A stretch of 64,000 nucleotides of DNA from Amorphophallus konjac (GCA_022559845.1 CM040117.1:150912732-150976731); one strand, 5' to 3'. Counted from the stretch's first letter, positions 41,743-53,829 are shown. The notes: generated from the letters alone by a model not told the origin. Numbers and translations: made by a program.

Positions 41743-43822
41743 TGTTGCATCCCTACGGTTTTGATGATGTTTCACACTATAAATCAATTTATTTTATCAC
41801 AGTCTTGCTATAAAGGTCCGTGCATTTTCCTGTTCATATGCATTCAATAGATCAGTGCATGCTTTACTCTAGACGTGGTAAGTCCTTGCCTCGGTGCATG
41901 TTTCTTTTAATAAGCTCAACACTTGTGCTCGTCTCAGTAGAGCTCGGTGCATCTCGCATAAAGTCCGTGCATATTTTGCCGCGGTGCATTTCTTTGTTTC
42001 TAAGCATGAAGAAGCTCTGTGCTTGTTGCATGATTCAGGTCCGTGCACTATTTGTCATTCATCTTTTTGCTTAATGCATATTAAGTCAGTGCATGCATTG
42101 TCTCATTCATAAGCTTGCTCGGTGCAAGTCCCTATTCATGCACAATGTTCTGTCGTTCATATTCTGTCTCAGTGCACTTATTAGGTCATGTGCACCAAGA
42201 TCCGTGCATATCATGTCTCTGCATCTCACCTCTCGAGGTCGGTGCAATATCTGGGTCGGTGCAATTCTTGACTAGAATGCATTGTCTAGTCTGCTCATTT
42301 CTTTTATCTCAGCGCAAATCTATCTCGGTGCAAGTTTGTCTTGCATCTCTCTTTGTTCTGCGCATTTCTCTCTGCCATCTCGGTGCAGCTCTTGCTTGGA
42401 CTGCATATCCCGACTCCGTGCATTCTTTCTCTTTCTGAATAACACGAAGTCGGTGCATCTTTTTATTGCATTAACATACTCGGTGGAAGATTTGGTCTGC
42501 ACCTAGTCGGTGCAACTTTTGGTTAGACGTAGGTATAGGAACACAACTCGGTGCATACTTTGCTTAAGATAAAAACATGATCGGTGCATAGCCAAGTCTA
42601 TACAACTCTCTGTAGATGTCTTTGCACGTTTTGCTCCATACACACCAAGTCTATGCAAATCCCTACAGCAACGAGGTCGGTGCAGTTCTTGTTTCAGGCC
42701 TATTAGACTCCGTGCAAACTTTTCTATCTGGCAAAAATAAAGTCAGTGCATCTTTGTGCTTTATGAATTCTTATTCAGTGCAGTTTATGCTTACTTACTC
42801 GCTACGTCGGTACGACTTGTGCTAAGTGTGTGACAAAATGTTTATTCCTTTTCTGACAGTCTGTCCGTGCATTCACCAGGTGGATGGCACGTGATCCGAG
42901 GAAGATAGAGGTCCAGAACATTTTGACACATGCACCAACCTTTCAGGCAGGAAACGTGGTATCCACATGCCTAAGTTTCTGGAACAGAGATATATATATA
43001 CTGAGGAAAAGAGTTTGGGCAGAAGGATAGAATAGCGAAAAAGGAGAGAAGAGTGAGAGCAATGCTGTGGATCACGAGAGAAAACCAGAGACAAACCACT
43101 CCATAAAGAGCAGAGAGAAGATTCTGAGAGAGAGCTATCTGTGAATCTGAAGATCTTCTTCTACGGAAGCTACATTGTTTTGACTTAGAGATAATCGTTT
43201 TCCATTGATCTTTTATTTTCAAGTTTCCTTTGTTTTCAATTCCATTTTGTTACCCTCCAAGCTTGCTCAGAGAAAGGGAGAAGTTCTCTGGTTTCCCTCC
43301 ATTGTTCTTGAAGGAAGAGAGGTTTGGTCCTCTAGTTTTGCGAGTTGCTTGGGAGCAATTTCACAGGGTTCCCTTTGCTGCGTGCAAAGGAAGGGAGATT
43401 TGTTCTCCAGTGCTTCTTCTGGTTGACCAGAAGGTTGAGGAGGGTGTTCCTCAGGGCAAGCTATTTGGCAGTGGTTGTCGGAGACTGAGTCTGCTGTGTG
43501 CGATTGATCATTACAAGGAAACCTTACTCTTCTGAGTGAGGGGTGGACGTAGATTGTGGGTAGCAGTCGAACCACCTAAAAAATTCTGTCTCTCTAGTGG
43601 GTTTGCTTGTCTACTTTGTGCTTGCTCTCCATCTACTTGATATATTGCTTCATCTTGAATTTCTTTCTCGATCTTAATCCATAGTCTAGATATCTCTATT
43701 ACCTATCTCCGAAGTTTTCTTCACTGTGTTTTGAGGGATTAAGTAATTGTTTATGAGTTTATCGAATTTGGAAGTGATCTATTCATCCCCCCCTTCTATC
43801 TTACTTTCCGCTGTGCGTATCA
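41743..43822 (+). repeat. Copia element II 3' LTR (2,080 bp)
   Basis: Same termini and layout as the 5' LTR. Preceded by AAAAAGGGGGAGAT, the polypurine tract, and followed by CCTCT, the target duplication. TATA tract at 42990-43001. Confidence 0.92.
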
Positions 43823-43827
43823 CCTCT

Positions 43828-46654
43828 CTTCTCCGGCGGCCGACGGAGCGGGGCGCGGGCGAGGCGGGGACGATGCGGGCGAGGCACGGGCAAGGATGGG
43901 CAAGGATCAAGGCAGGGGAGGCATGGGCAAGCTCGGCCGCGAGTTCGTGTCCCGGCGGAGTTCCAACGACGTTTTCTTCGCATATCGGCGTCCACGGCGC
44001 GTTAAATCTTCGGTGGAGGTAGGGAGATGGATCCCCAACTCGTGCACTTTCATTCCCGTGATTTTGGTAGGCCGTGGTGAGCCGAGCGAGCTTATTTGAG
44101 TATTTTGGGAAAAATGCATGTTTTTGGGGAGTGAGCCGGATCTAGCGTTTTAACCACATTTTTGGGATTCAAATGGGTCCTCTCGATGCTAGGGAGGTCG
44201 GGGAATGGTTTTCCCTTGTTTCTCCCTTCACGATGGCGTGAACGGGGCGTGGAATGGAGTTTTCCACCGAACTCTCCATTTTCGGGTTTACGGACATGTA
44301 GCGGTCCTACCAGGGACCGTCACTATCCCTGGCGGTCCTCTAGGGGCCGCCACTTAACCCCCTTTGTCGGTTGGTTTTGTGGCCGCGCGATAGACCGCCT
44401 GAATAGCTTAGCGGCCTGGTGTGGACCGCCATGCGCCTTGTAGCGGTCAGGGCAGGACCATCTACGATCTTCATCGTAACGGGCATGTGGCGGCCTGAGG
44501 GTGACCGCCTATGTCCCGCGGTGGCCTTGCGACTGGCTGCTACTCTTTGAATAGCAGCCAAGGCACGACCGTTTACCATTTTGGGAATTGTTCAAGGTCA
44601 GGATGGGTAGCGGCCATGCAGCTGACCGCTAGGTGACACCCAGCGGTCAGGCAATGGACCGCCATACTTCTTGGCTATCTGGGAGTGACCGCCTGGGTTC
44701 TGGAGGAATCTGGGGCTATGCGGTCCTGGCTGGTCCGCTAGGCCAGGCCTTGCGGTTCTAGCTAGACCGCTAGGCTCTGTGACGGTCCAAGGAGGACCGC
44801 CACTTGATTTTCGTGCTTGCCATGCCCGTTTAGCATCGTGTTGGTCTCCGGTCGACCCGGTTGTGACCTAGTGGTCGTCCATCGGCCTCGTAAGTGTCCC
44901 AGACGTCCCGTGGGTATCGTGACTGTGTTTTTGGGTGTCCGGAGGTACCATGTTACCTCGATTAGCATGCCCATGGGTCGGAGGTTCCGAGTGACCCCAT
45001 GTGTTCCGGGCTTTCGTGTTCTCGCTAGATCGAGTCACCGTGTGTCGGTATTAGTGCGGTGGGGATCCCCCGCACGTCATTGGTTTCTCCAGAAGGTGGT
45101 TTCCGAGTGGGCCATGTGTGTGGCCTTGGACTGTGAGTCTAGTCAACCAGCCAGGGGTTGGGGGGTTTTCTTCACTCCCTTTGTAAGGGACTGAGCTCGG
45201 CGGTCACGAGCCGCCTTGAGCAGTATATTACCGTGGTTTCTAACCTAGGGTTAGGCCAGATTGACGGCCTGGAGCTGTCCTGTACGATGGTCTTGACCTT
45301 GAATCTTGCGACTCAAGGACCGTTGGTTTAATAAGTTATAGTGGACTGCCTATAGTCTGGTGGCACGGTGCCACCCCTTTCCCAAGCTGGACGTGACCGG
45401 GCTTGTGAGTAGCCTGTCCGCATTCCGGTGGTTTCCACCGAGAGTCGTTTCTATGGTGACCCCCGTTTGTCGTAGCTTCTTGGGCACGCTAGTGTCGACC
45501 CACTTGGAGTGAGGTGGAGAGCTACAGTAGGTTCCCTAGGCACGCGTGTGCTGACTCACTTTGGGGGTAGGTGGAGAGCTACACCAGAGAGAGACAGTTT
45601 TTAGGCTGGTTACCATAGGGCCCCTTGTCTTTGCAGCCTACGTCTGGGCTAGGGGGAAGAACCAGCTAGAGGGTCAGACCTAGAGCGCATGGTCTGTGTG
45701 TGCACATGTGGTTGGGGGCTGTCGGACCCGCACTGATGAGCGCGACCCCAGCTAGTCCTTGTTCGTTGTACTAGTTACTGCTGAGTTTCTGTCTTCGCCT
45801 GGGGCATCGTAGAGAGGCACCTGAGGTGCGGTGTAAGACGTTAGTGGACGCATCCGACCTTGCTTCTGTTGGGCAGGTGCCCCATCATGGGACGTGAGTT
45901 TCGGTGACCATAGAGTCCATTTTTTGACCTCGAGGCATGGTTTCCCGGACCGTTTCTATGTGTTTTTTGAGGTTGTCGCTAGGGTCGCTCGGTTGGATTG
46001 CCGAGGCTTCACCCCTTGGCTGGGTCGGGTTCACGACAGTGAGGTCGTGATGGTACCCTTGGACCAGGTGGTCCAGGTTTGGCCCCGTCTTTGTGACATG
46101 CCCTTTTGGCAGAGTTGCCGTATGCTTTCCCTCGGTAGCTGTGGTGTTAGGTAGTTCGGTGGTCCCGCGACTACGAGATTGGGGCGTGTTTTCTGGTACA
46201 GTAGGAGTAGCTATAGTGTCGAGTTTTAACGACCCTCAGTTTGTTGTTCCTACTGTAGTTATTACTTTCCGTTACCATCGTTGTTACGGTTGGGGTTCTA
46301 TGGGATCCCTACTAAGCTAGTGACAGGAGGCTCACCCCTGCTTTTCAGGTGCGGTGGTTCTTCCTCGAGGTTTAAGGGTGCTGTGCGGAGGTTCTTAGTT
46401 GCCAGCTCGCTGGGGCGAGTGTTCACTCGGTGTTGGGTATGTTCTTCTGCCTTAGACTGTACTTTTGTTGGACTGGACTCTGTTGTAGTTATTTATTTAT
46501 TTCTGTTAATTATTGAATTGTCATACTTTATTTCCTATTTCTTTGTACCTCCACACTCCTTTTTAGCCCTTCCAAGTCTCGGCTCGTGGGCGGCGGGCCA
46601 AGATTCGAATGGTATAGGGTTCCTTTCCTGGTATCCGGATCTTAGGTTGTTACA
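43828..46654 (+). repeat. Ty3/gypsy LTR A copy 2, 3' segment
   Basis: Resumes LTR A after copia II with CTTCTCCGGCGGCCGACGG, matching 14064 onward, and ends GGTTGTTACA. It includes a well preserved GCGGTC / GACCGC cluster at 44298-44803. Together with 32611-32950 it gives an LTR of about 3.17 kb. Followed directly by the integrase tail, as in copy 1. Confidence 0.8.
44298..44803 (+). repeat. GCGGTC / GACCGC inverted-repeat cluster in LTR A copy 2
   Basis: A cluster of short inverted repeats such as AGCGGTCCTACCAGGGACCG, GGCGGTCCTCTAGGGGCCGC and GCGGTTCTAGCTAGACCGC. Compared with 14541-15050, several arms are more complete here (e.g. AGCGGTCCTACC versus AGTAGTCATACC). Confidence 0.75.
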
Positions 46655-47566
46655 CTTTATCTTAAGAGGATTGTACCATTGCATGGAATTCTAATATCTA
46701 TTGTATTAGACTGCGACCCACGCTTTACATCTGGCTTCTGGCGGAGTTTCCAAAAAGCGTTGGGCACGGATTTGGCATTTAGTCCAGCCTATCATCCTCA
46801 GTCTGATGGGTAGTTTGAAAAGACTTTTCAGACATTAGAAGACATGTTGAGATCATGTTGTCTAGATTGGCAGGGTTGATGGAGCCAGCACTTGCCATTG
46901 GTACAATTTTCTTATAATAATAGCTATCATTCCAGTATCGGTATGGCACCGTATGAAGCCTTGTATGGTCGGCCTTGTCGTACGCCGTTAGACTGATTTG
47001 AGGTTGGTGAATGGCTGTTGACAGGATCGGACCTGGTTCAACATTGTGTAGAAGTGGTTCGTTTGACCAGACAGAGATTGTTGACAGCTTAGAGTCGACA
47101 GAAAAGCTATGCTGATCGACGCAGAAGACCATTGCAGTTTGAGCCAAGAGATTTTGTGTTTGTGAGAATATCTCCGATGAAAGGTGTGATGAGATTTGGC
47201 AGGCGTGGAAAGCTCAGACCCGATACATTGGTCCATTTCCGATCTTGGAGCGTGTGGGCCAAGTGGCTTATCATCTTCAGTTGTCACCGACGATGGGTGT
47301 GATCCATGATGTGTTTCATGTTTATATGTTAAGGAAGTATGTGCTTGATGAATCGCATATTCTCGATGATTCTATATGGCCTGAAGTGGCGACAGATCTA
47401 TCTATGCCAGAGTACACGATTTGTATAGAGGATCATCGCGAGTAGTGGCTGAGAAATAAGGTTATTCCACTGATAAAGGTAGTGTGTCAGTGCCACTCTG
47501 GTAATGAGGCTACATGGGAACACGAGGAAGATATGCGCTTGCAGTTCCCATACTTGTTTGAGTAGG
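46655..47566 (+). pseudogene. Ty3/gypsy integrase C-terminal half, Del/Tekay-like (copy 2), broken
   Basis: Same fragment as 16882-17760, starting at the same codon after the LTR A end. Here the segment with the third catalytic residue reads SDG-stop-FEKTFQTLED, so the glutamate is kept but a stop precedes it. The tail at 47245-47566 encodes YHLQLSPTMGVIHDVFHVYM, LRKYVLDESHILDD, then a TAG, then LRNKVIPLIKVVCQCHSGNE and ATWEHEEDMRLQFPYLFE before the stop at about 47563. The final part is better preserved than in copy 1. It is a pseudogene; the 5' half of integrase and all upstream pol domains are missing. Confidence 0.8.
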
Positions 47567-47637
47567 TTTGTCTCTCCTTTTCCTTCCTAATGTTTCCTTT
47601 AAATTTTGAGGACAAAATTTTTATTAGGGGGAGGGAC

Positions 47638-49651
47638 TGTAAGACCCGTGAAGTTAGGATACTTATCAGATTATAAATCGAAAAATTTCCATGAATTTGG
47701 TAGGTTTTGTGGGCTTTTTAGATGACTTATGTATGAAATATTCCATTGGTATAATGGTTTATAGGAATTATTTAGCATTAACACAATTTTGGTTTATTTA
47801 ATGCCTTCTTGCAATTAAAGGTATTATAACAAAAAAAACAAAACCCATTTTTTTCACCCACGTAGAGGAGGAACTCACGGTTCCCCCTCTCTCTTCCCAC
47901 GCACCTCCCCTCTCCCTCCCTTGTTCTCTCGACGTGCTGCTCCACCCGGCCGCAGGCGACTTGGAGGAGGAGATCTCGGCGTGCTCGGGGTGACGGTGGA
48001 GTGTTCGTGAGGTCGTGAAGGTGGGTTCGTGTAGTGGGTGGAGTTTCTCCCGTTTGGGAGGCAGTTTTGATGCGAGGAACGACGTTCTTTTGCGATTCCA
48101 AGTAGGGGGATGGAATTCTATCTTGCCTTTACAAGCTTTCCTAATGTTTTGAGTGATTACCTGCATGTTACAATGGTTATTTGGATCAAACCTTCATGTG
48201 GTTTGAGTTCTCAAAACTCTAGCATGTTTAATCTTGTGGAATGCTCCATTTGATGTGTTTTTGAGGCTTAAAGCATGTAAAAATGATGTATGACAGGTTA
48301 ATACATGTGTTTCTCATGTATTCACATCGTTTTGAACGATTTGGGAGGGTTTTACAATGGATAGACCATGTTTTGCACCGTACGGAATGGTAGCGGTCTT
48401 CATAAGACCGCTACTATGGTTTAGCGGTCTCACGGGAGACCGCCTCCTGTGAGGTAAGGCGGTGGACCGTAGCGGTCATAGGGATGACCGCCTCTACCCT
48501 TTAGCGGTCACCACCATGACTGTCTGTAGACTTTAGCGGTCTAGTAAGGACCGCCAATTTCCTCCAGCCCGATTTTCACCCGTGTTCCGTTCGGCCATGT
48601 GTTTGGGGTCGTGTTATTGATATTTTTGCATGCTGTGATGTTTTGAAATGTATATTTATGTCCCATTTGAGTTGGCTTCTCTTTCCTATGTGACGGACCA
48701 ACTAGTTGTAGCCCGACGACCTCTAGCGTCGGCCCACCTGGAAAAGGTGGCGGGACAGTCCTGGTCTACGGTTTTTAGGCTAGTTTCCGTGGGCCCCCTT
48801 GCTTTACAGTAACGTCCGACTTGGGGGGGACTAGCTAGAGGCCTAGCTCAAGGCATTGAGCTTGTGTGTCCACACTTGGTTAGGGGCATGGACTGGCGCT
48901 AACGAGCGTGACCCTGACTAGGCCTTGTCTTTGGTTATAGTTACGGTATCTCAGTTACCGTGTTCAAGGCGAGTGGGAGACACCCGAGGCACAATGTAAG
49001 TCATCAGTGAACGCGTCTGGTCTTTCTTCTAGTGGTTTACTTCTCTTGTCACTTGGTTTGTAGAATTTTAACTCTAATGGCGAGTGAAAGATTCTCGTGT
49101 TCAATTATACGTTTTAATTAACATGAGTTTATGTGGCATTCATGTTTAGCTGTATTCTTTTATTGATATTATTGTGCAACTTTTATTAATTGATATAATT
49201 GCATGCCATTGCATTATTTATTGTGATTAACTGTCTCTTATGTGTTTTTAGCTGCGAGGTAGGGATCTGCGAGACCCCTATTGAGTCAATGAAATGAGAC
49301 TCACACCTTTGTTTTTCAGGTGAGGCGCAGCAGTCCCCAGGTTTCTCGCGTGGTTTAGGCGGTCAGTCTTAGCTGCCAACCTGGCCAACCCGGGGTATGC
49401 CCCGTGTAGTTGTCTTTTTATGGCTCTTGTATAGTGTTGGACTTGTACTGTGTGCTTTTGGACTAATGTATAATTATAACACTCTGATAATGATATTTGC
49501 TTCTGCTTAATGTAGATATTCCATAAAAAAATGTGCGTGTGATTGTAGACCTTTATGCACCCCACAGCCTCTTTTCCAACCCTTTCGGAGCCTCACTAGC
49601 TCTTGGGTGGCGTCTCAAGGTACTTGTGGTATCGGGTCTACGGTATCCGAG
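47638..49651 (+). repeat. Ty3/gypsy LTR B copy 2, cut near its 3' end
   Basis: Starts TGTAAGACCCGTGAAG after the polypurine tract ATTAGGGGGAGGGAC and matches LTR B copy 1 throughout. It is uninterrupted at CACCCACGTAGAGG (about 47860), the empty site of copia I. It stops at GGTATCCGA, about 20 bases before the expected end, where copia III-type sequence begins. Confidence 0.85.
48391..48554 (+). repeat. AGCGGTC / GACCGC inverted-repeat cluster in LTR B copy 2
   Basis: Same five inverted repeats as 28100-28264. The second reads GCGGTCTCACGGGAGACCGC and the fifth AGCGGTCTAGTAAGGACCGC. Confidence 0.8.
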
Positions 49652-49935
49652 AATGAAATCACAGCAGCTTGGCCTTTGCATGAAGTTCAGTGTCTTTACA
49701 TGATGTTTACTTGGCAGGCTTGCTTGTGTCTTTGAACCACCAGGCTTACTTGTGTCTTTGACAAAAAGGGGGAATTAAATGTTTGAGAGTTAAATGTTTG
49801 AATGGTTGCATGTTGATTATGATTCATGCATCTTGTATGCATGAGAAAATGCTTGTTTTGGTTCAAAGAATGTCATCTTTCATGCAAATCTTATTATTTT
49901 TTCAATTGTTTTATCTTCATCAAAAAGGGGGAGAT
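49652..49935 (+). mobile_element. Truncated 3' internal end of a copia III-type element
   Basis: Matches 58301-58557, the last part of the copia III internal region, including GAATTAAATGTTTGAGAG and the polypurine tract AAAAAGGGGGAGAT directly before the next LTR. It has about 28 extra bases near 49736-49764 (a duplicated GGCTTACTTGTGTCTTTGA). A third LTR-flanked unit therefore once lay upstream. Confidence 0.8.
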
Positions 49936-51904
49936 TGTTGTGCCCCGGACTATTTTGACGAAGATCTTGTATGAAAAAGTCATGTGTCAGATAATATGAT
50001 TTGCATTGATATATATATGATGAATGTGGGCTTTGAAGGTTAAACTGAATGTTTGATCAATTTGAGTCTTGAGCACTGAGTGTTTCTTATATGGTTTATA
50101 ATATTCAATTGTATTCCTTTGGATGAGATCTTACTATTGAAATCGAGCTTTTCACTTGTGAATCTCGCTTACAAATGGGATGGGTGTTTCTTTTGATATG
50201 GATTAGTTTGGAAACCTGAATTGCTAACTTGAGTTATTGAGATTCATGGCAATTTAAAAATGCAGGATCATTGTGGAGTTTTCACTCAAATTATTCAAGG
50301 CCATGGTATGAATACATGTCTAATTGGATTTCAATGTGGATGGATTGTTTTGGGTTGAAATCAAGTTTTGTCATGACCGTATGAGTTATAAGCGCATAAA
50401 TGATTGATCTTGATACTTTGGTTCATGAATTGTGGAGTTTCAATTGGATATATTAAAGTTTTCTGACTGTCAGGAAAAGTGTCAACCTCAGGGGTCGACA
50501 CTTATTTTCACGCTCTCTGCCTTGCGTTAAGTGTTAAAGAACGCTGGCAGGAAGTGTCGACCCATGAAGTCGACACTTTAACCAGGGTTCTGTTAACTTA
50601 GCAAAGTCAGAAGCATCGGGAAAAAGTGTCGACCTCTGAAGTCGACACTTTCAGGTAAGTTCTTTTAAATCTGTGAAAACAGAACCTTCGTGAAAAAGTG
50701 TCGACCTCAAGAGTCGACACTTTTCACCACGAATGTTGTTTTGATTCACAGGCCAGAACACTTGGGAAAAAGTGTCGACTCAATGAGTCGACACTTATTT
50801 CACATATGTTGTTTTTATGTGTTATGGCAGAACACTCGTGAAAAAGAGTCGACTCTATGTGTCGACACTTTTTTCGAGCGACCCGACCGGGATTTTCGGA
50901 TCTGTTTCGAAACCACTTAATAGAGATCCAATTGGCTTGGTTAATTACTATAATGGCCATAGGGCATCCACCATGTTTTGCATGTGGTATGTAGAAGATT
51001 TGGCAAGGGCTTTTGTGTCTTATTGGCTTTCAATCCCTTTTGTATATAACGCCGCCCTTGTTCGATCGGAATAAGCATCTTGGAGCTTTTAACATGTTCA
51101 TCCTTTTGCTTGCAGGAGAAGAAGGAGTCGCACCCTACTAGAGGAGAAGGAAGGCGACGCCGAGTTCATCCCTCACTAGCCCGAGCCAAGATCTGGAGGC
51201 CGCGGTCGGCGTCCTCTTCGTCCTCTGCTTCGGGCGTTCATATCTTCAACACCGGCTTCTTCCATCCCTCGGTTCCATCATTCTAGTGCTACCTTCTTTA
51301 ATCTCCGAGTTTGTTTAAGGATTTATGGGGAAGATCATGTGTGCTATTATATCTTGTGCTTAGATTCCTATTCTCAGACTGGGCTTTGTATTTCCATCTT
51401 ATTTTCATCTTTAGACGATTTCGGAGCTTGCTTCGAGTGTGTGTGGAGTTTCTCGTCGTCGAGCGAGAACCCACGTGTGTGGGGCCGTCGTGCCTGTGTG
51501 TGGTGGTTGCTGCCATCGTGCAGCGTATTTTAGTGAAATCCTCTCGAGGTGAGAGGGGTGGACGTAGGATGGCACTTGGTGCGTCCGAACCACCTAAAAA
51601 TCACTGTGCCGTGGTTTGCTCTTTATGTGGTTGAATGATATTTCCTATCCGTTCATATTACGAGTGTGAGTCGGTGAGACAAGAATTTGATTAACTGTCC
51701 GCTCGTACATTGTTATCCGAGTGATTATATTTCTACGCTAGAAAGTTGTGAGGGCTTGCTTGTTTATCATTCATTTGTTCAATCAAGCTTGATCTAGGGT
51801 TTATTTACCATCTCTGTGATTTAATTTAATTACTTCTAAAATTTTGTAGAAAGGGTGGGCAATCAATTCACCCCCCTCTCAATTGCCTCCAAATCGGGCC
51901 AACA
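49936..51904 (+). repeat. Copia element III 5' LTR (1,969 bp)
   Basis: TGTTGTGCCCCGGAC ... CGGGCCAACA. Contains six GTGTCGAC inverted repeats (50475-50872), TGTATATAACGCC as a possible TATA box near 51041, and near 51548-51600 the GAGAGGGGTGGACGTAGG ... CCGAACCACCTAAAAATC block shared with elements I and II. No CACGTG boxes like those in I and II. Confidence 0.92.
50475..50872 (+). repeat. Six GTCGAC inverted repeats in U3 of element III
   Basis: AAAGTGTCGACC ... GTCGACACTT units at about 50475-50503, 50551-50578, 50621-50651, 50692-50724, 50766-50797 and 50840-50872, roughly 70-76 bases apart. Arms reach 10-12 bases; the 5-9 base centre varies (CATGA, CTCTGAA, CTCAAGA, TCAATGA). The 3' LTR holds the same six at 59097-59495, with some arm mutations. 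Confidence 0.88.
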
Positions 51905-51906
51905 AT

Positions 51907-51918
51907 TGGTATCAGAGC
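51907..51918 (+). promoter_or_regulatory. Primer binding site of element III
   Basis: TGGTATCAGAGC, two bases after the LTR end; initiator-Met-tRNA type. Confidence 0.92.
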
Positions 51919-51970
51919 CTCGGCTCTATTTTCATCTAGAAACCTAGCGGTTTAGAGAGATCTGTTAGGA

Positions 51971-53829
51971 ATGGCCAACAATCTCAACAAGGGGTTAATG
52001 CCCGAAGGGCATTATATTCACATGCCACCTTTCTTTGATGGTAGTAACTACCCTTACTGGAAGAATAGGATGACCGTCTTTTTACGTGCTCAAAGTCATG
52101 AAATATGGACTGTCATTAGGAATGCTCCGTATGTTTTACACCCTGATGTGGATATGTGGGATGATGATAGTATTAAGAAAGCCACTGTGAACTTTAATGC
52201 TTTAAATATTATTCAGTGCACTATTCACCCTAACGAGTATGCTCGTGTCTCCATGTGCAGTAGCGCAAAAGAAATGTGGGACAAGCTCAAGCTTATCTAC
52301 GAAGGTACCACAGAAGTCAAGGAGACGAAGGCGAACATGTTGATCCGTGACTATGAGCTATTTCACATGAAAGAGGAAGAAAGTATCTCGAGATGTTCGC
52401 ACGTCTCATGGAGATCACAAATGGGTTGAAATCACTCGGAAGAGAATTCAAGGACACCGATTTGGTAAGGAAAGTGCTAAGGTCCCTATCACCAAGCTGG
52501 CACACCAAGGTGACTGTGATAGAGGATTCTAAAGATTTGTCTACCCTCACCGTGGATGCACTCATAGGGTCGTTGATGGCCTATGAGATTAACATGAAGA
52601 GAACGGAAGAGGACATAAAGAAGAAAAAGTCCGTTGCATTGAAAGCTTACCCAGAAACAATTTCAAGCCAAGAGGATTCTATGGGAACCACCAACGATGA
52701 AGAGGTTGCCATGTTAACAAGAAGAGTAAGACAGTTCTTGCACCAAAGAAGATGATTTGCCGAAAAATTCAAGAAAGGAAAGAGGCAGCCGAAGCAAAGA
52801 AACGAACCATCAAAAGCGGCTGAAGTGATGTGCTACGAATGTAAGAAGATGGGGCACATGCGAGGTGAATGCCCCGAGCTGCAAAAGAAGAAAGGAAGGA
52901 TGGTGAAGGGCAAGATGCCCAAAGCGATGAAGGTCACGTGGAGTGACGAGGATGAGGATGAGTCCACGTCCGATGATGAACAAGACATTGAGGAACTGGT
53001 GAAGGACATGTGCCTTATGGCCAGGAGCGATTAGGAACATGTAATCTCTGACTCAGAGCTAATTACCAATGAACAATGGGAGCTTGCCTATGAGGAATTA
53101 GATGAAAAGTACAAAAGAATGAAAAATGAAAATAGAACTCTAAATAAGAAAATCCATGAAATCTTGCATTCATCTAATTCATGTGAGAAATGCAGTTTGC
53201 TTGACATGCAAGTTAAAAACTTCAAAAATGCAAATGATGTTTTGGAATCTAAATTGGTTTTGTTTGAAGATGAAATTGCATGCCTAGAAGTAGAAAAGAA
53301 CAATGCTTTTAAACTCAAAAATGAAATTCAAGAAGAGCATGACTTGTTAAAAAAGGAATTGGAAGAATTAAATGTTAAGCTGATTGAATGTGAGAAAGTG
53401 AAAGAAAGATTGAGCAGCAAAAATGAAAGTCTCATTAGTGAAATTGAAAAAGTGAAGAATGCTAGTGAGAACATGTTGAAAGAAAAAGAAAAACAAAGTG
53501 TGAAGAGTTCAAAATTTGTGCATGGCAACAAGAATGGTTTTCACTATGCTATTAAAAATTTATTTCATCATGGAGAATGTTCACACACACACCACGATAC
53601 ATCAACTGTTAATTCTACTTTTCCCTCCACTTTTAGGAATGTAAATAACAGAAGAAATTTTGGTAGGAAGAGACCCACTTATTTTTACTGTGGGAAGATA
53701 GGGCATGACATGTACATATGCCATTTAATGCAATATGATGATGACATGTTTTTCATTAAATACAATCAATCTTTTGGAAATGCTAACATCACGGAACCCA
53801 AGCTGGCTTGGGTACCCAAATCAAAATGA
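51971..53829 (+). pseudogene. gag: Element III Gag, broken
   Basis: ATG 51971 opens MANNLNKGLMPEGHYIHMPP then FFDGSNYPYWKNRMTVFLRA, the copia-type gag domain. A one-base deletion near 52390 shifts the frame. The protein continues in the second frame with TGA at 52753 and TAG at 53035. Zinc knuckle 1 at 52831-52872 (CYECKKMGHMRGEC) is intact. An acidic stretch (WSDEDEDESTSDDEQ) follows, then a coiled coil rich in Glu, Lys and Asn (53119-53510). Knuckle 2 (53680-53721) has lost its first Cys (YFYCGKIGHDMYIC). Ends NITEPKLAWVPKSK. The knuckle, coiled coil, knuckle order matches the SIRE-like Gag of element II and explains the layout of element I. Confidence 0.87.

Larger units (their letters stand above)
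32951..43822 (+). mobile_element. Copia element II: full-length SIRE/Maximus-like element, inactive
   Basis: 10,872 bases bounded by TGTTGCATCC and GCGTATCA, with 5-bp duplications CCTCT at 32946-32950 and 43823-43827. It contains 5' LTR, Met-tRNA primer site, gag with coiled coil, protease, integrase, reverse transcriptase and RNase H in the copia order, a 1.4-kb 3' noncoding region, polypurine tracts and the 3' LTR. Long LTRs and the extended coiled-coil Gag fit SIRE/Maximus. Coding frames carry at least five nonsense changes and one or more frameshifts. LTRs differ at few positions (about seven in the first 230 bases by eye). It sits inside LTR A of composite copy 2. Confidence 0.92.
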
